Of a stretch of DNA of 64,000 nt, positions 17,254 through 26,926 are shown one piece after another. Made by a program: the position numbers and the translations under genes. Within the stretch, counting starts at the first letter, position 1. Every line of letters begins with the position of its first letter. Source of the stretch: Niastella sp966212235 (GTDB lineage: Bacteria > Bacteroidota > Bacteroidia > Chitinophagales > Chitinophagaceae); NCBI GenBank assembly GCA_966212235.1, contig CBIHPP010000008.1:372001-436000 (forward strand), read 5' to 3'. The notes beneath the pieces were generated by a model. The model had not been told where the DNA came from. It was given only the letters and a program-made list of their open reading frames with translations, and ran no database searches.

Positions 17254-17359
17254 TCAATCCTGGTTCAACAATTAAACCGCCGTTGTGTCACCCGGTTTCG
17301 GAACATTTACCGTGAAAAACACCCTTTTTTGATATGTTAAAATTTGGGAAGCAGGCCTA

Positions 17360-18037
17360 ATGAATAAATATGCTGTTATAGTTGCCGGTGGTTCGGGTTT
17401 GCGAATGGGCACTTCCATACCAAAACAGTTTTTACCATTACGTGGTAAACCGGTGCTATGGTATTCACTCAATACTTTTTTAGCGGCCTGGCCCGATCTG
17501 CAGATCATTCTTGTACTTCCTCAAAACCACCTGCTTACCGGACAGGAAATTCTACAAACAACCAGCGACCCCACCCGTATAACGATCACGGCGGGTGGCG
17601 AAACCCGCTTTCATTCGGTAAAGAACGGCCTCGATCAAATTCATGAACAGGGAATTGTTTTTGTGCATGATGCTGTTCGTTGCCTGCTTACTACCAGTCT
17701 TATTCACCGTTGTTATAACAAAGCGCTTGAAAATGGAAATGCCATTCCTGCCATTCAGCCTGTTGATACCCTTCGTATTGAAACGGCTGAAGGCAGTCAA
17801 TTGATCGACCGCCAGCAAGTGCGCATCATTCAAACTCCGCAAACTTTTTACAGCGATATCATAAAAAAAGCATTTGAACAGGCATATGATCCATCGTTTA
17901 CCGATGAGGCCAGTGTGGTAGAAAAACTGGGCGTTACTATCCGGCTTATTGAAGGCGAGTCAACCAATATCAAAATAACGCGGCCATTGGATATTCTGAT
18001 AGCGGAACAGATCCTCGAAGAAAACAAACTCTCTTAA
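17360..18037 (+). CDS. ispD: 2-C-methyl-D-erythritol 4-phosphate cytidylyltransferase
   Basis: The 225-residue enzyme makes CDP-ME from MEP and CTP in the non-mevalonate isoprenoid pathway. Diagnostic segments are AVIVAGGSGLRMG and PKQFLPLRGKPVLW at the N-terminus (CTP-binding), FVHDAVRCLLT around residue 100, and QTPQTF and TDEASVVEKLG toward the end. Length is normal. It is preceded by a 106-bp spacer after the STAS gene and followed by a methyltransferase gene. Confidence 0.95.
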   Translation: MNKYAVIVAGGSGLRMGTSIPKQFLPLRGKPVLWYSLNTFLAAWPDLQIILVLPQNHLLTGQEILQTTSDPTRITITAGGETRFHSVKNGLDQIHEQGIVFVHDAVRCLLTTSLIHRCYNKALENGNAIPAIQPVDTLRIETAEGSQLIDRQQVRIIQTPQTFYSDIIKKAFEQAYDPSFTDEASVVEKLGVTIRLIEGESTNIKITRPLDILIAEQILEENKLS

Positions 18038-18102
18038 TACCGGCGGCACCCGCTTTAAACATCCATTTTATTAAACAGCTACTTATTTACATACTCAAAA
18101 AA

Positions 18103-18903
18103 GTGAAGCTGTATCATTTTTTGCAGGGCAATTACAGTCGCCTGTTACGACGCCTGCATCATGGCTGGCTTCGTTTAAAATACAATTCTTATAAGGGAAA
18201 AGGATTTATCTGCAATTGCTGCGGCAGCCGGTATGAACGGTTTGCACCACGCTTCCCTGCCGAACGCGACCGCAATGCACTTGCAAAACATCAGGTTATT
18301 GCAGGGTATGGCGAGCAGGTTTATTGTCCGGGTTGTATGTCAACCAGCAGGGAACGATTGATGATCGCATTATTTTCATCAAGGATTATTGTAACCGGTA
18401 AAAAGGTCCTTCATCTGTCTCCCGAGCCCAATGTATTCCGGTTCCTTAAACAACACGCCCATCTTACTACGGCCGATCTGATGCCCGGGTTCTATCAAAC
18501 CATTGACCCCAACATTCAATTTGCCGATGCCACCTGTTTACCATTTCCTGATAACGCCTTTGACATGGTTATCGGTAATCACATTATGGAACACATACCA
18601 AACGACCGCCTGGCGATGCGTGAAATTTACCGGGTTTTACAAAAAGATGGGACTGCTGTTTTACAGGTGCCTTTTTCAGAAAGTATTCCCAACACACTGG
18701 AAGAACCCAATATAAATGACCCCAAATTACAGTCAGCGCTGTTCGGACAAAAAGATCATGTGCGCATTTATGCCCTCAACGATTACCTGCACAGGTTACA
18801 GGAAGCAGGTTTTCACACACAATACCTTTCTTATAATTCATTGAGTGATCTTTTTCAATACGCCATTCAACCGCAGGAGGGATTTATTGTAATAACGAAG
18901 TAA
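18103..18903 (+). CDS. Class I SAM-dependent methyltransferase with N-terminal zinc ribbon
   Basis: The 266-residue protein starts at a GTG. Cys pairs CNCCG (about 38-42) and CPGC (about 80-83) look like a split zinc ribbon. The core follows with KVLHLSPEPNVFRFL, FADATCLPFPDNAFDMVIGN and HIMEHIPND, then REIYRVLQKDG, which is the Methyltransf_11 pattern. Similar proteins often lie in polysaccharide or surface-glycan loci. The target is unknown. The gene ends 7 bp from the convergent FemAB-like gene. Confidence 0.82.
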   Translation: MKLYHFLQGNYSRLLRRLHHGWLRLKYNSYKGKGFICNCCGSRYERFAPRFPAERDRNALAKHQVIAGYGEQVYCPGCMSTSRERLMIALFSSRIIVTGKKVLHLSPEPNVFRFLKQHAHLTTADLMPGFYQTIDPNIQFADATCLPFPDNAFDMVIGNHIMEHIPNDRLAMREIYRVLQKDGTAVLQVPFSESIPNTLEEPNINDPKLQSALFGQKDHVRIYALNDYLHRLQEAGFHTQYLSYNSLSDLFQYAIQPQEGFIVITK

Positions 18904-18910
18904 ACAGCGG

Positions 18911-19846
18911 CTATTCGTATTTCGATCTCTTTAGCCATCGCAGCATCGGTGGCAAATGGTTGATGGCCCAATGCGGATACCAGGTAAGTTGGCCGCCCAA
19001 ACATTCAAACAAAAAGGCAATGCCCGGTACATCAGAACCTTCAAAATCGAGCACGTACCCCGTTCCTGCATATTTCCTGATCAAATGATCCAACACAAAA
19101 TAAAAACCACCACATTCATTTGACTTTGGAACGTTGCCGGCCAGTACGCTATAGATCCTTTTTTTGTATACAATATTGATATCGCTCGCAATGATGGCTC
19201 CATCCGCATCCAACGCCGCTATCGTATTACAGGACTCTACATAGGGATGCACTGTTTTAAAAAGTTGAATGAATTTTTCATAATCAGCCATTGGTACTTT
19301 GTCTTTTTCGGCCATCATGCTGTATGACAGGGCAGCAATTTTTTCAATGGCGATGCCTTCTTTAATTTGCAGTGCAGCCTCACTGGCTTTTTTTAGTTTT
19401 CGGCGTGCATGCCGGTTGTAATTTTGCTGCAACGCATCGTATCCATCGGTAAGTGGTAATACATAATTCTTTCTTTGTGTTACAAATGGACTGTCCACAC
19501 AATTATTGGCAACATTCAGATCAATGTCAATCAATTTGAATTTACGAGGAATGCTATTGATAAAAGTCTCCATCATGGCCTGGTCAATGGGCAGAGATGA
19601 AAATACGCCCAGGGGCGAAGTAACAAAAGGCTGACACAGATAGTAGATGCCGAATTTTTTACGCCAGGTCAGGGGCATTACAGCCTGGTAATCGCCCAGC
19701 ACCAAAGCATCCCACTCACCGGCCATATGATCGAGGTAGAACGCACGTGCATACAACAGACCATTGGTCGCATTGTTTATACACTGATCCCATAGAGCGG
19801 TATCAATCTGGTGCCGATGCAAATATTGAAGGTTGCCTTGCAACAT
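18911..19846 (-). CDS. FemAB/GNAT-like acyltransferase-fold protein
   Basis: The 311-residue protein has no signal peptide. Sequence traits such as WDALVLGDYQAVMPLTWRKK, NRHARRKLKKA, IAALDADGAIIASDINIVYK and YVLDFEGSDVPGIAFLFECL fit the double-GNAT fold of FemABX-like proteins, in which the second domain transfers an aminoacyl or acyl group. The NYNRHARRKLKKA helix is a common landmark of this group in Bacteroidota. Substrate unknown. It starts 15 bp after the M1 peptidase gene stops, so the two probably share a transcript. Confidence 0.65.
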   Translation of the reverse strand: MLQGNLQYLHRHQIDTALWDQCINNATNGLLYARAFYLDHMAGEWDALVLGDYQAVMPLTWRKKFGIYYLCQPFVTSPLGVFSSLPIDQAMMETFINSIPRKFKLIDIDLNVANNCVDSPFVTQRKNYVLPLTDGYDALQQNYNRHARRKLKKASEAALQIKEGIAIEKIAALSYSMMAEKDKVPMADYEKFIQLFKTVHPYVESCNTIAALDADGAIIASDINIVYKKRIYSVLAGNVPKSNECGGFYFVLDHLIRKYAGTGYVLDFEGSDVPGIAFLFECLGGQLTWYPHWAINHLPPMLRWLKRSKYE

Positions 19847-19861
19847 GATGTGGGGAAGGTA

Positions 19862-22777
19862 CTAAAACGGGACCTTATTGCCCGTTGCCTTACGTATATT
19901 AAACCGGTGTACGTCTATACTAAAAGATATCTTTTTAATGAATGAATTTTCATCCGGTACGGTTTTCAGGTTATCCCTGAACTCTTTGCTATACAATACC
20001 GGCGCATAAATATTCAACAGGTCTTTAAACAACGATAGCTGTAAACCGGCTACATATAAGAACCGGCTGGTAGCCGCATCCTTTTTCCAGGCTTCTGCAT
20101 ACGTACCCGCATCCAGGAATATTTTTATGGGAACATTAAACGGTATCAACCCTTTGGGTAATGTTGTATTCATGTTCATAGAAGCGATCCAGTTGTCGGA
20201 ACGTCCCTGTAATCCCTGGAAAAGATCGGTACGCAATTTCAAGCCGCCATCACGCATCATGATCTGCTGGCTTAACAATCCATCATTTTCATTGCGCCCT
20301 ATAAAATAGTTGTTGTAGGTATAATCTTCATCACCCCGAACTGCGGTTAACTTGGGTTGATACACCTGCGTACGGAATTGTTTTGACAATGTTTTTTCGC
20401 CTATATAACCGAACTTGGCAGCGAACACCCGCATTTCCAATCCACCGGATTTGGCGTAATTAAAGAAATAATTTCCGGTAGCTGTTGCCCGGTAAAATCC
20501 ATCACCCTGTTGTACCTGCAATTGCGCGTCGTATGGATACAGGTCCCGGTAATCGGTGATATTGAAACTAAGCTGGTTCAGGTAACGGTGTGTTGTTTGC
20601 CCCTTGTTTGGATAAAATTCGCCGTCACTGCTTTTCCGTGTATACCTGAATTCATCTTCCCATATCAGAAAAGTCCGCCACTCCAACCATTTGTCTACAC
20701 TGCTTCGGATGTTCTTATTTTTAAAGGTCAATCGCAAAGCCGGTGCTATTTTGTAAAAGCCGGCATGTATCTTATTCGAGTTGCTGTCGATGCCATCACG
20801 GGTTGAAAACCGGGCGCCGCTTACACTCAGGTCAATTTTCCGGAAAGTATTATCGGGCCGCCAGGTGTATCCTATACGTCCAATACCATTTATTTGTTTG
20901 CTGCCGGTTGCATACAAAGGCGCCAGAAAGAATTGTAGTTTTTGAGTTGGAATACTGTAATTGTGCAATGCCAGCCCGATCATAAAATGATCGTACACGT
21001 TATAGCCAATGGCCGGCATCCAGTTGATATAATTTACACTGTCATAATTTTTGAGAGAGAACAAAAAAGAAGGCTTTATTTTTTTGTTGCGCGTAACAGG
21101 GGTAATGCCGCCTTTTTGCTGCAGCGAATCAAAAAAAGATTGAATGGCTTTACCATCACCGACCCGAAAGCTCTGTTCAAAATCCTGCGGATAAGGATGT
21201 TTGAATTGCCATTGCTGGTAATAAGCCTGCATGCAGCTATCGAACCGTTGTTTACCTACCGAAGTTTCCAGGTGCTGTAACAAAATACCGGTTTTCAGGT
21301 AGTTCATCGCCATATAATTCACGAAAGTGAAATCAGCGGAGGGAGTGGCAATGGGCTGATCGCTTTTTATTTTAGCCAGGGCAATAACGGCCAGTGCTTC
21401 CAGGTTATCGGGCATTCTTTTCCGGATCCATTTCGGGTAGACCGGTTCCGGATATTTCTGCGCTTTATACCTGTTATCATAATAGCTGTTAACCCCTTCA
21501 TCCATCCAGGGGTAATCCCGTTCGTTACTGCCGAGTATGCCATAAAACCAGTTATGACCAACTTCATGTTCAATGGTCATGTCCAGTTCTTTTGAAGGCA
21601 TTCCCGGTGATATGCTGGTGATGGTAGGATATTCCATACCACCATCAAAACCCATTTCGGCCTCTACCACGCTTACTACATTATAGGGATATTCGCCAAT
21701 GGCATTCGACCTGAAATGCACGGCGTCTTTTATGTATTGAATGCTACTGTCCCATGCTTTACTTTTTTGTGACCGGTAAAAACTCATGGCCTGCACTACC
21801 CTGCCCGACGACAATTGAATGGTATCCTGCTTTACTATAAAAGCAGAATCGGCAAACCAGGCAAAATCGTGTACGTTGTTTTGTTTGTATTGAAGCGTCT
21901 TGAAATTTTGTTGTGGCCTTGTGCGAATCACCGGCTTATCTGCAAGCTCCTCCTGTGAGGCTTTTTTCGTTGGGGTTTTCTTTTTTGCAGTGGTGGCTGG
22001 TTTACGGGTCACCGGCTTTTTGGTTACAGGCGGCTTTTTACTTTTAAATGCCGGCATTTTTACTGATTCCTCATTCCCAATTCCCGATTCCGTTCTCCCC
22101 TTCAACCACTGTTTTTCTTCTTCGTTTTGCAAGTCACCGGTTGCGGCCACCACATATTGGTTTGGAACGGTAATGCGTACATCAAAACTGCCAAATTCAG
22201 CATAAAATTCACCCTGGTCCAAATAAGGCATCGGATGCCAGCCTGTACGATCATACACCGCCGGTTTTGGATACCATTGTGTTATTTGATAGGAATGTTT
22301 GGTATGCCCGCCCCGCGAAAAATTAGCCGGTAACTGTACATGGAACGGCGTGGTTATTTCTGTTTCCTGATTGGGCAGCAAGGGAGCCGGCAGGTATACT
22401 TTTATGATATCGATGTGTTGCGGATGATCTTCTGTTTTAATAGTGCTATTGCCTACCCGGAAATCGAGCCGGTTGATATAACCTCTTTTTTCCCGGGGAG
22501 AAAAATAAAAATCGGTCTTGCCGTTTTGTAGAGTTTGCTCGCTAAAAGCAGTCTTGTCGTTTTTAAACGCATTCGGCCATAAATGAAACCAGATGAATCG
22601 CAGGGTATCTGGCGAATGATTGATATAACGCAGCTTTAAAAAACCTTCCAGGGTATGTTCGGTATCATTCAGGGATACATCAATGGTATAATGTACTTCC
22701 TGTTGCCAGTATGGCGACTGGCCAATGGCCTGGAACCGGACAACCGCAATGAGTAATAGAAGGTAAAGCTTTTTCAT
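19862..22777 (-). CDS. M1-family zinc metallopeptidase, long form with C-terminal extension
   Basis: The 971-residue protein has a signal peptide (MKKLYLLLLIAVVRFQAIGQ), an aminopeptidase-type N-terminal sandwich and the catalytic block. This is GGMEYPTITS (GAMEN-like exopeptidase loop), then HEVGHNWFYG at residues 404-413 and the downstream Glu in WMDEG. Between about residues 215 and 290 there is a Lys/Thr/Pro-rich insertion (VTKKPVTRKPATTAKKK). The last 400 residues, rich in aromatic strands such as FRKIDLSVSGARFSTRDG, look like an outer-membrane barrel-type or surface extension not present in the neighbour. It is paralogous to 22861-24456. Probable role: periplasmic or surface aminopeptidase. 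Confidence 0.85.
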   Translation of the reverse strand: MKKLYLLLLIAVVRFQAIGQSPYWQQEVHYTIDVSLNDTEHTLEGFLKLRYINHSPDTLRFIWFHLWPNAFKNDKTAFSEQTLQNGKTDFYFSPREKRGYINRLDFRVGNSTIKTEDHPQHIDIIKVYLPAPLLPNQETEITTPFHVQLPANFSRGGHTKHSYQITQWYPKPAVYDRTGWHPMPYLDQGEFYAEFGSFDVRITVPNQYVVAATGDLQNEEEKQWLKGRTESGIGNEESVKMPAFKSKKPPVTKKPVTRKPATTAKKKTPTKKASQEELADKPVIRTRPQQNFKTLQYKQNNVHDFAWFADSAFIVKQDTIQLSSGRVVQAMSFYRSQKSKAWDSSIQYIKDAVHFRSNAIGEYPYNVVSVVEAEMGFDGGMEYPTITSISPGMPSKELDMTIEHEVGHNWFYGILGSNERDYPWMDEGVNSYYDNRYKAQKYPEPVYPKWIRKRMPDNLEALAVIALAKIKSDQPIATPSADFTFVNYMAMNYLKTGILLQHLETSVGKQRFDSCMQAYYQQWQFKHPYPQDFEQSFRVGDGKAIQSFFDSLQQKGGITPVTRNKKIKPSFLFSLKNYDSVNYINWMPAIGYNVYDHFMIGLALHNYSIPTQKLQFFLAPLYATGSKQINGIGRIGYTWRPDNTFRKIDLSVSGARFSTRDGIDSNSNKIHAGFYKIAPALRLTFKNKNIRSSVDKWLEWRTFLIWEDEFRYTRKSSDGEFYPNKGQTTHRYLNQLSFNITDYRDLYPYDAQLQVQQGDGFYRATATGNYFFNYAKSGGLEMRVFAAKFGYIGEKTLSKQFRTQVYQPKLTAVRGDEDYTYNNYFIGRNENDGLLSQQIMMRDGGLKLRTDLFQGLQGRSDNWIASMNMNTTLPKGLIPFNVPIKIFLDAGTYAEAWKKDAATSRFLYVAGLQLSLFKDLLNIYAPVLYSKEFRDNLKTVPDENSFIKKISFSIDVHRFNIRKATGNKVPF

Positions 22778-22866
22778 GGTGAATAGTCGTGAATGGTCAA
22801 TGGTGAATCGTAAAACGGTCCGCCGCGGCGGATGAATCTTCAGATTATCACATTATCAAATTATTT
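22778..22866. repeat. Low-complexity intergenic repeat cluster
   Basis: GTGAATAGTCGTGAATGGTC followed by AATGGTGAAT (22780-22810) is a degenerate tandem motif. TCCGCCGCGGCGGA (22819-22832) is a perfect palindrome. ATTATCACATTATCAAATTA (from 22844) matches the core of the repeats at 24500-24522 and 29127-29149. Confidence 0.5.
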
Positions 22867-24456
22867 CAGCTTTCCCTCTTTGTCAAGCATGGCAAACAAC
22901 GTATCGAGGTTTTTGCCGCTCGCTTTCTCCAATTCCTTTTTGAAATCTTCGGGCGAAGGATGCCTGAACTGCCAATCTTTAAAATATGCCTGTAACCCCT
23001 TATCCAGCACATCGCGGCCCAGCGTATTTTCTAAAATAAACAACCACACAGCCGTTTTCACATAAACAACGATGCCATACTCATCTTTATTGGTAAAGCC
23101 TGTTGAACCTGTATTGATCGGTTGGTTCGCAGGTAGTGAAGTCAACACTTCGTAGATCCTTGCCTGAAAATCCGCTTCCGATAACTCTTTTACATCTTTA
23201 GGTATCATGGTCCCAAACAGGCTGTTGGACCTGTATTTTTCAGCTTCATACCTGAACTGGAAATACGTGTTTATGCCTTCGTCCATCCAGGGATGGTCCC
23301 GCTCGTTACTACCCAATATGCCATAAAACCAGTTATGCCCCACTTCATGCGTGATCACCGCATCCATCTCTTCCTCCATTGCCTTCGGACTGGTTATTAA
23401 CGTGATCATTGGATATTCCATACCGCCCGATGACAAATTGCTGGGTCCTTCTACCGCCTGAACTACCGGGTACGGATATTGACCGATCCATTTGGAATAG
23501 TGACGCACCGCATCTTTTATATAGCTGGTGCTGTTTTTCCAGGTCTTGTTACCCAATAACTGCCCGTATGAAAATACGTTTATAGTATCATGGTCGGTCA
23601 GTTTCAGTGTATCGTACCGGATAACATAATCCTTACCGGCAAACCAGGCAAAATCATGAATATGGTCGCCGAAATATTCCAGGGTTTTTACTTTACCGGG
23701 GGTGGTTGTTTTGTAAGGAACAACTTTACCTCCCTTATTATTTTCAATGCCTATTTGTTTGTATTTATTCAGCTCCTGCTGCGTTTGCAGCATTCCGGTT
23801 GCGCCTACTACATACTCGGCGGGTACAGTGATTTTCACTTTAAAACTACCGTATTCGCTATAAAATTCACCCTGATCGAGATATGGAAAAGCATGCCAGC
23901 CGGTACGGTCGTACACAGCCGGTTTGGGATACCACTGGCATACCATGAACTGTTGCCCGTTGTAACCTGACCGGGAATAATAATTAGGCAGTTTTACAAA
24001 GAACGGGGTGGCAATGGTGATCTGCTTGCCGGGTAACAAAGGCTGCGCCAATACCAGTTTTATCATATCAATATGGGCCGGATCGCTTTCGGTTGTGATG
24101 GTTTGTCCGTTTACTGCAAACCGCAAACTGTCGATAAAACCGGGTTCTTTGGCAGTTGTATCTTTCCCACCCGACTTATCTGTTTCCAGTTGTTTGGCGA
24201 GTGCCGTGTTTTTGTTCTTGTATGCATTGGGCCATAAATGGAACCAGATATAAGTAAGCGTATCGGGGGAATGATTGATATATTCTACCGAAAGATCGCC
24301 TTTTAAACTATGTTGTTTATCGTTCAACGCTACCTGAATATTGTAATTCACCTCCTGCTGCCAGTAGGCTGATTGAGAAAATCCAATCTGTGGTAATGCC
24401 GCAATCATCAATACCCCCAACCCACTAAAGGAGGCTATTTTACATTTTAAGTTCAT
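22861..24456 (-). CDS. M1-family zinc metallopeptidase, short form
   Basis: The 531-residue protein aligns with the first two thirds of the neighbour at 19862-22777: YWQQEVNYNIQVALNDKQHS, the loop SSGGMEYPMITL, HEVGHNWFYG at about residues 370-379 with the third ligand in WMDEG. It ends soon after the catalytic domain with FKKELEKASGKNLDTLFAML. It lacks the long C-terminal part and the Lys-rich insertion. The N-terminal signal peptide is partly encoded by a dispersed C/G-rich repeat (24414-24435, residues 8-14). Expected to be an exported aminopeptidase. Confidence 0.85.
   Translation of the reverse strand: MNLKCKIASFSGLGVLMIAALPQIGFSQSAYWQQEVNYNIQVALNDKQHSLKGDLSVEYINHSPDTLTYIWFHLWPNAYKNKNTALAKQLETDKSGGKDTTAKEPGFIDSLRFAVNGQTITTESDPAHIDMIKLVLAQPLLPGKQITIATPFFVKLPNYYSRSGYNGQQFMVCQWYPKPAVYDRTGWHAFPYLDQGEFYSEYGSFKVKITVPAEYVVGATGMLQTQQELNKYKQIGIENNKGGKVVPYKTTTPGKVKTLEYFGDHIHDFAWFAGKDYVIRYDTLKLTDHDTINVFSYGQLLGNKTWKNSTSYIKDAVRHYSKWIGQYPYPVVQAVEGPSNLSSGGMEYPMITLITSPKAMEEEMDAVITHEVGHNWFYGILGSNERDHPWMDEGINTYFQFRYEAEKYRSNSLFGTMIPKDVKELSEADFQARIYEVLTSLPANQPINTGSTGFTNKDEYGIVVYVKTAVWLFILENTLGRDVLDKGLQAYFKDWQFRHPSPEDFKKELEKASGKNLDTLFAMLDKEGKLK
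24414..24435. repeat. Dispersed C/G-rich element, copy 2, inside a signal peptide
   Basis: CCCCCAACCCACTAAAGGAG (24414-24433) matches the core of the elements at 38425 and 62552. It falls in the coding strand of the short M1 peptidase and encodes residues 8-14 (ASFSGLG) of its signal peptide. Confidence 0.55.
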
Positions 24457-24499
24457 TTATTTCTTTTTGCGTTAAGCTTTTTTGGTTTTCCATTAGCAT

Positions 24500-24522
24500 A
24501 TTAGCTAATTATCACATTATCA
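24500..24522. repeat. Dispersed 23-bp AT-rich repeat, copy 1
   Basis: This segment (ATTAGCTAATTATCACATTA, then TCA) is identical to 29127-29149. It lies in the spacer upstream of the short M1 peptidase gene and downstream of the sugar transferase gene. A related copy starts at 22844. Confidence 0.65.
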
Positions 24523-24530
24523 CCTTAGCG

Positions 24531-25943
24531 TTACCGGCCTTCGCCCATAAATATAATGCGCAATGTATACACCATGATCTTAAAGTCAAGGGCCAGTGAA
24601 ATATTCTCGATGTAGATCAGATCATATTTCATTCGCCTGATCATTTCTTCAATGTTTTCGGCATAACCAAACTGCACCATGCCCCATGAGGTTAATCCGG
24701 GTTTTACTTTTAACAGGTAAGAGTAATACGGAACCTGTTCATGTATCTGGTTAATATAATAAGCCCGTTCGGGTCTTGGCCCCACCAGGCTCATTTCACC
24801 TTTAATAATATTCCAAAGTTGCGGCAATTCATCAAGCCGCCATTTGCGCATACTTCGCCCCCAGGGCGTAACACGGGGATCGTTGGCAGAAGAAAGTTGC
24901 GGTCCGTTCATTTCAGCAGGATGATACATGGAACGGAACTTGTAAATATGGAACCTTCTGCCTTTAAACCCTATTCGCTCCTGCGAGTATAACACCGGGC
25001 CTGCAGATGATAATTTAACCCGTATTAAAACGTATATCATCAGTGGCAACAGAAATATAAACGCCAAAATAGCTATGGTAACATCGAGTACCCGTTTTAT
25101 ATTTTGTTGCCATTGCGGCATCAGACCCGACTTTATATCGGTAAGTACAGCGCCAAACAAGCTGCTGGTTTTAACCGACCCCGACAAAATATCAAGCACA
25201 TCAGGTACTATTTTTACTTCCACGTCCATTTCACTCAGCCGGTTCACAATTTTTTCAACCTGGGCTTTTTCTTCTTTTTCCAGGGCTATTACCACCAACT
25301 GTATCTTGCGTTCATGAATCACTTTTTCCATATCCTGTAACCAGCCATGCCAGGGTATGTGGTTTCTGATGCCATTGGGTTCGCCGGCGCTTATAAAACC
25401 GGTATAATGGTAACCGGCTATTCGCAATCCATCGCGGGTATCGAAATAGATCTTTTCGGCGATGTTGTTGCCCCCAACAAGCAGGGTATTAAAACGCAAA
25501 TGCCCTTTCAGCAATTGCTTCTTTACCCTATTCAATACAACAACACGAGCCAGCCAGGTAAAAACCAGCTGGGCGGTTATATAACCCGACAGGGCTTTAT
25601 AGTAATAGGTATACTTCGTTTGGGGGTCATTGATCACAATGGCAAAGAATATGATCGTACAACCAATAATACAACAAAGGAGGGTAACGATGAACTCGTT
25701 CAGGCGCGACTTGCTGTACAGGGAGTGATAGGCGCCTACCAGTGCATAAAAGACGATCCAGGTAATAGGGATCAGGCTGATGCCCCACCAGAACCGGTCA
25801 TTGAGGTATAGCTCGTTTTCTGTAATAATGCTTTCATGCAATAAATACCGGCGTGAGAAATACAAAACGATCCAGGCCAAAATGGCTGCTAAATAATCGC
25901 CAAGCAGGTACCAGGTACTATGGATGCGTTTTACGAATGGCAT
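24531..25943 (-). CDS. Undecaprenyl-phosphate sugar phosphotransferase (WcaJ-type)
   Basis: The 470-residue protein has about five N-terminal membrane helices, a central Rossmann-like CoA-binding domain (LLVGGNNIAEKIYFDTRDGL) and the bacterial sugar transferase domain from about residue 270. That domain contains KRVLDVTIAILAFIFLLPLM, IYKFRSMYHPAE, RKWRLDELPQLWNIIKGEMS and LVGPRPE. These enzymes start exopolysaccharide or capsule repeat units by moving glucose-1-P (or another hexose-1-P) from UDP-sugar to undecaprenyl phosphate. Sugar specificity is not readable. The start is 8 bp from the end of the Gfo/Idh gene, so the two probably form an operon. Confidence 0.9.
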   Translation of the reverse strand: MPFVKRIHSTWYLLGDYLAAILAWIVLYFSRRYLLHESIITENELYLNDRFWWGISLIPITWIVFYALVGAYHSLYSKSRLNEFIVTLLCCIIGCTIIFFAIVINDPQTKYTYYYKALSGYITAQLVFTWLARVVVLNRVKKQLLKGHLRFNTLLVGGNNIAEKIYFDTRDGLRIAGYHYTGFISAGEPNGIRNHIPWHGWLQDMEKVIHERKIQLVVIALEKEEKAQVEKIVNRLSEMDVEVKIVPDVLDILSGSVKTSSLFGAVLTDIKSGLMPQWQQNIKRVLDVTIAILAFIFLLPLMIYVLIRVKLSSAGPVLYSQERIGFKGRRFHIYKFRSMYHPAEMNGPQLSSANDPRVTPWGRSMRKWRLDELPQLWNIIKGEMSLVGPRPERAYYINQIHEQVPYYSYLLKVKPGLTSWGMVQFGYAENIEEMIRRMKYDLIYIENISLALDFKIMVYTLRIIFMGEGR

Positions 25944-25951
25944 GTGTAGGG

Positions 25952-26926
25952 TTACACAATAATATTATTGTTTTTGATTTTTTGCAAGATCTGGTGAGCA
26001 ACATCCATGGCCCGGTAACCGTCTACTTCCGATACCAGGGTTGGTGTGTTATTCAGGATGGCATCACGAAATGATTCCAATTCTTTTTTAATGGCATTTA
26101 CTTCGGGAACCTGCGGATTTACAACGGCAATTGTCTTTTTGCCATGTAATGTATCGAGGTCAAAGGAAAAGGCGTCAATATCCTGAGGTGACTTTAATTT
26201 AATGATCTCCGTTTTTTTATTCAGGAAGTCGATGCCAATGTAAGCATCTTTCTGGAATAACCGCATTTTCCGCATTTTTTTCATGGAAATACGGCTCGAT
26301 GTAAGATTGGCCACACAACCGTTGTTGAACTCTATACGCACGTTGGCAATATCGGGTGTATCGGTCATAACCGCTACGCCGCTGGCCGAGATCTGTTTCA
26401 CTTCACTCTTTACCATCTTTAAAATGATATCGATGTCGTGAATCATCAGGTCAAGGATAACGCTCACCTCCGTTCCACGAACATTGAATTGCGCCAGGCG
26501 ATGCACCTCAATAAACATGGGGTTCAGCTCCATATCACGAACGGCAATAAATGCCGGGTTAAACCGCTCCACGTGGCCCACCTGTAGCTTGATACGCGAT
26601 TCAGTCACCAGGTTTACCAGTTCCTGCGCCTCCTGCATGGTATTGGCCATGGGCTTCTCAAGAAACACATGCTTTCCTTTTCTGATGGCCATTTTGGCCA
26701 GGTTATAATGATAGGTAGTGGGAGCAATTACATCGATAACATCTACGGCATCGATCAGCCGTTCAGCATCCAGAAAACGGGGGATCTGATACTTTTCAGT
26801 AACATCCTGGGCAGCATCATCAGATGGGTCGTAAAAACCTACAACCTCTACATCCTTGATCTCTTTCCAGTTATTAAGATGAAATTTTCCAAGATGTCCA
26901 ACACCGAATACGCCGATCTTTAGCAT
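25952..26926 (-). CDS. Gfo/Idh/MocA-family NAD(P)-dependent oxidoreductase
   Basis: From MLKIGVFGVGHLGKFHLNNW the protein is 324 residues long. The N-terminal GxGxxG Rossmann motif is VFGVGHLGKFH; the substrate-side signature HVFLEKPMANTMQEAQELV appears at about residue 90 and VGHVERFNPA at about 120. Members oxidise or reduce sugar nucleotides or cyclitols. Its position upstream of a sugar phosphotransferase suggests a UDP-sugar dehydrogenase in polysaccharide synthesis. The start is the ATG at 26926 rather than 12 codons upstream, since the Rossmann strand begins here. Confidence 0.88.
   Translation of the reverse strand: MLKIGVFGVGHLGKFHLNNWKEIKDVEVVGFYDPSDDAAQDVTEKYQIPRFLDAERLIDAVDVIDVIAPTTYHYNLAKMAIRKGKHVFLEKPMANTMQEAQELVNLVTESRIKLQVGHVERFNPAFIAVRDMELNPMFIEVHRLAQFNVRGTEVSVILDLMIHDIDIILKMVKSEVKQISASGVAVMTDTPDIANVRIEFNNGCVANLTSSRISMKKMRKMRLFQKDAYIGIDFLNKKTEIIKLKSPQDIDAFSFDLDTLHGKKTIAVVNPQVPEVNAIKKELESFRDAILNNTPTLVSEVDGYRAMDVAHQILQKIKNNNIIV

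Noticed and set aside
22861..24456. Short M1 peptidase considered a truncated copy of the long one
   Set aside because: It has its own signal peptide and complete catalytic set and ends cleanly, so it is treated as a functional paralogue.
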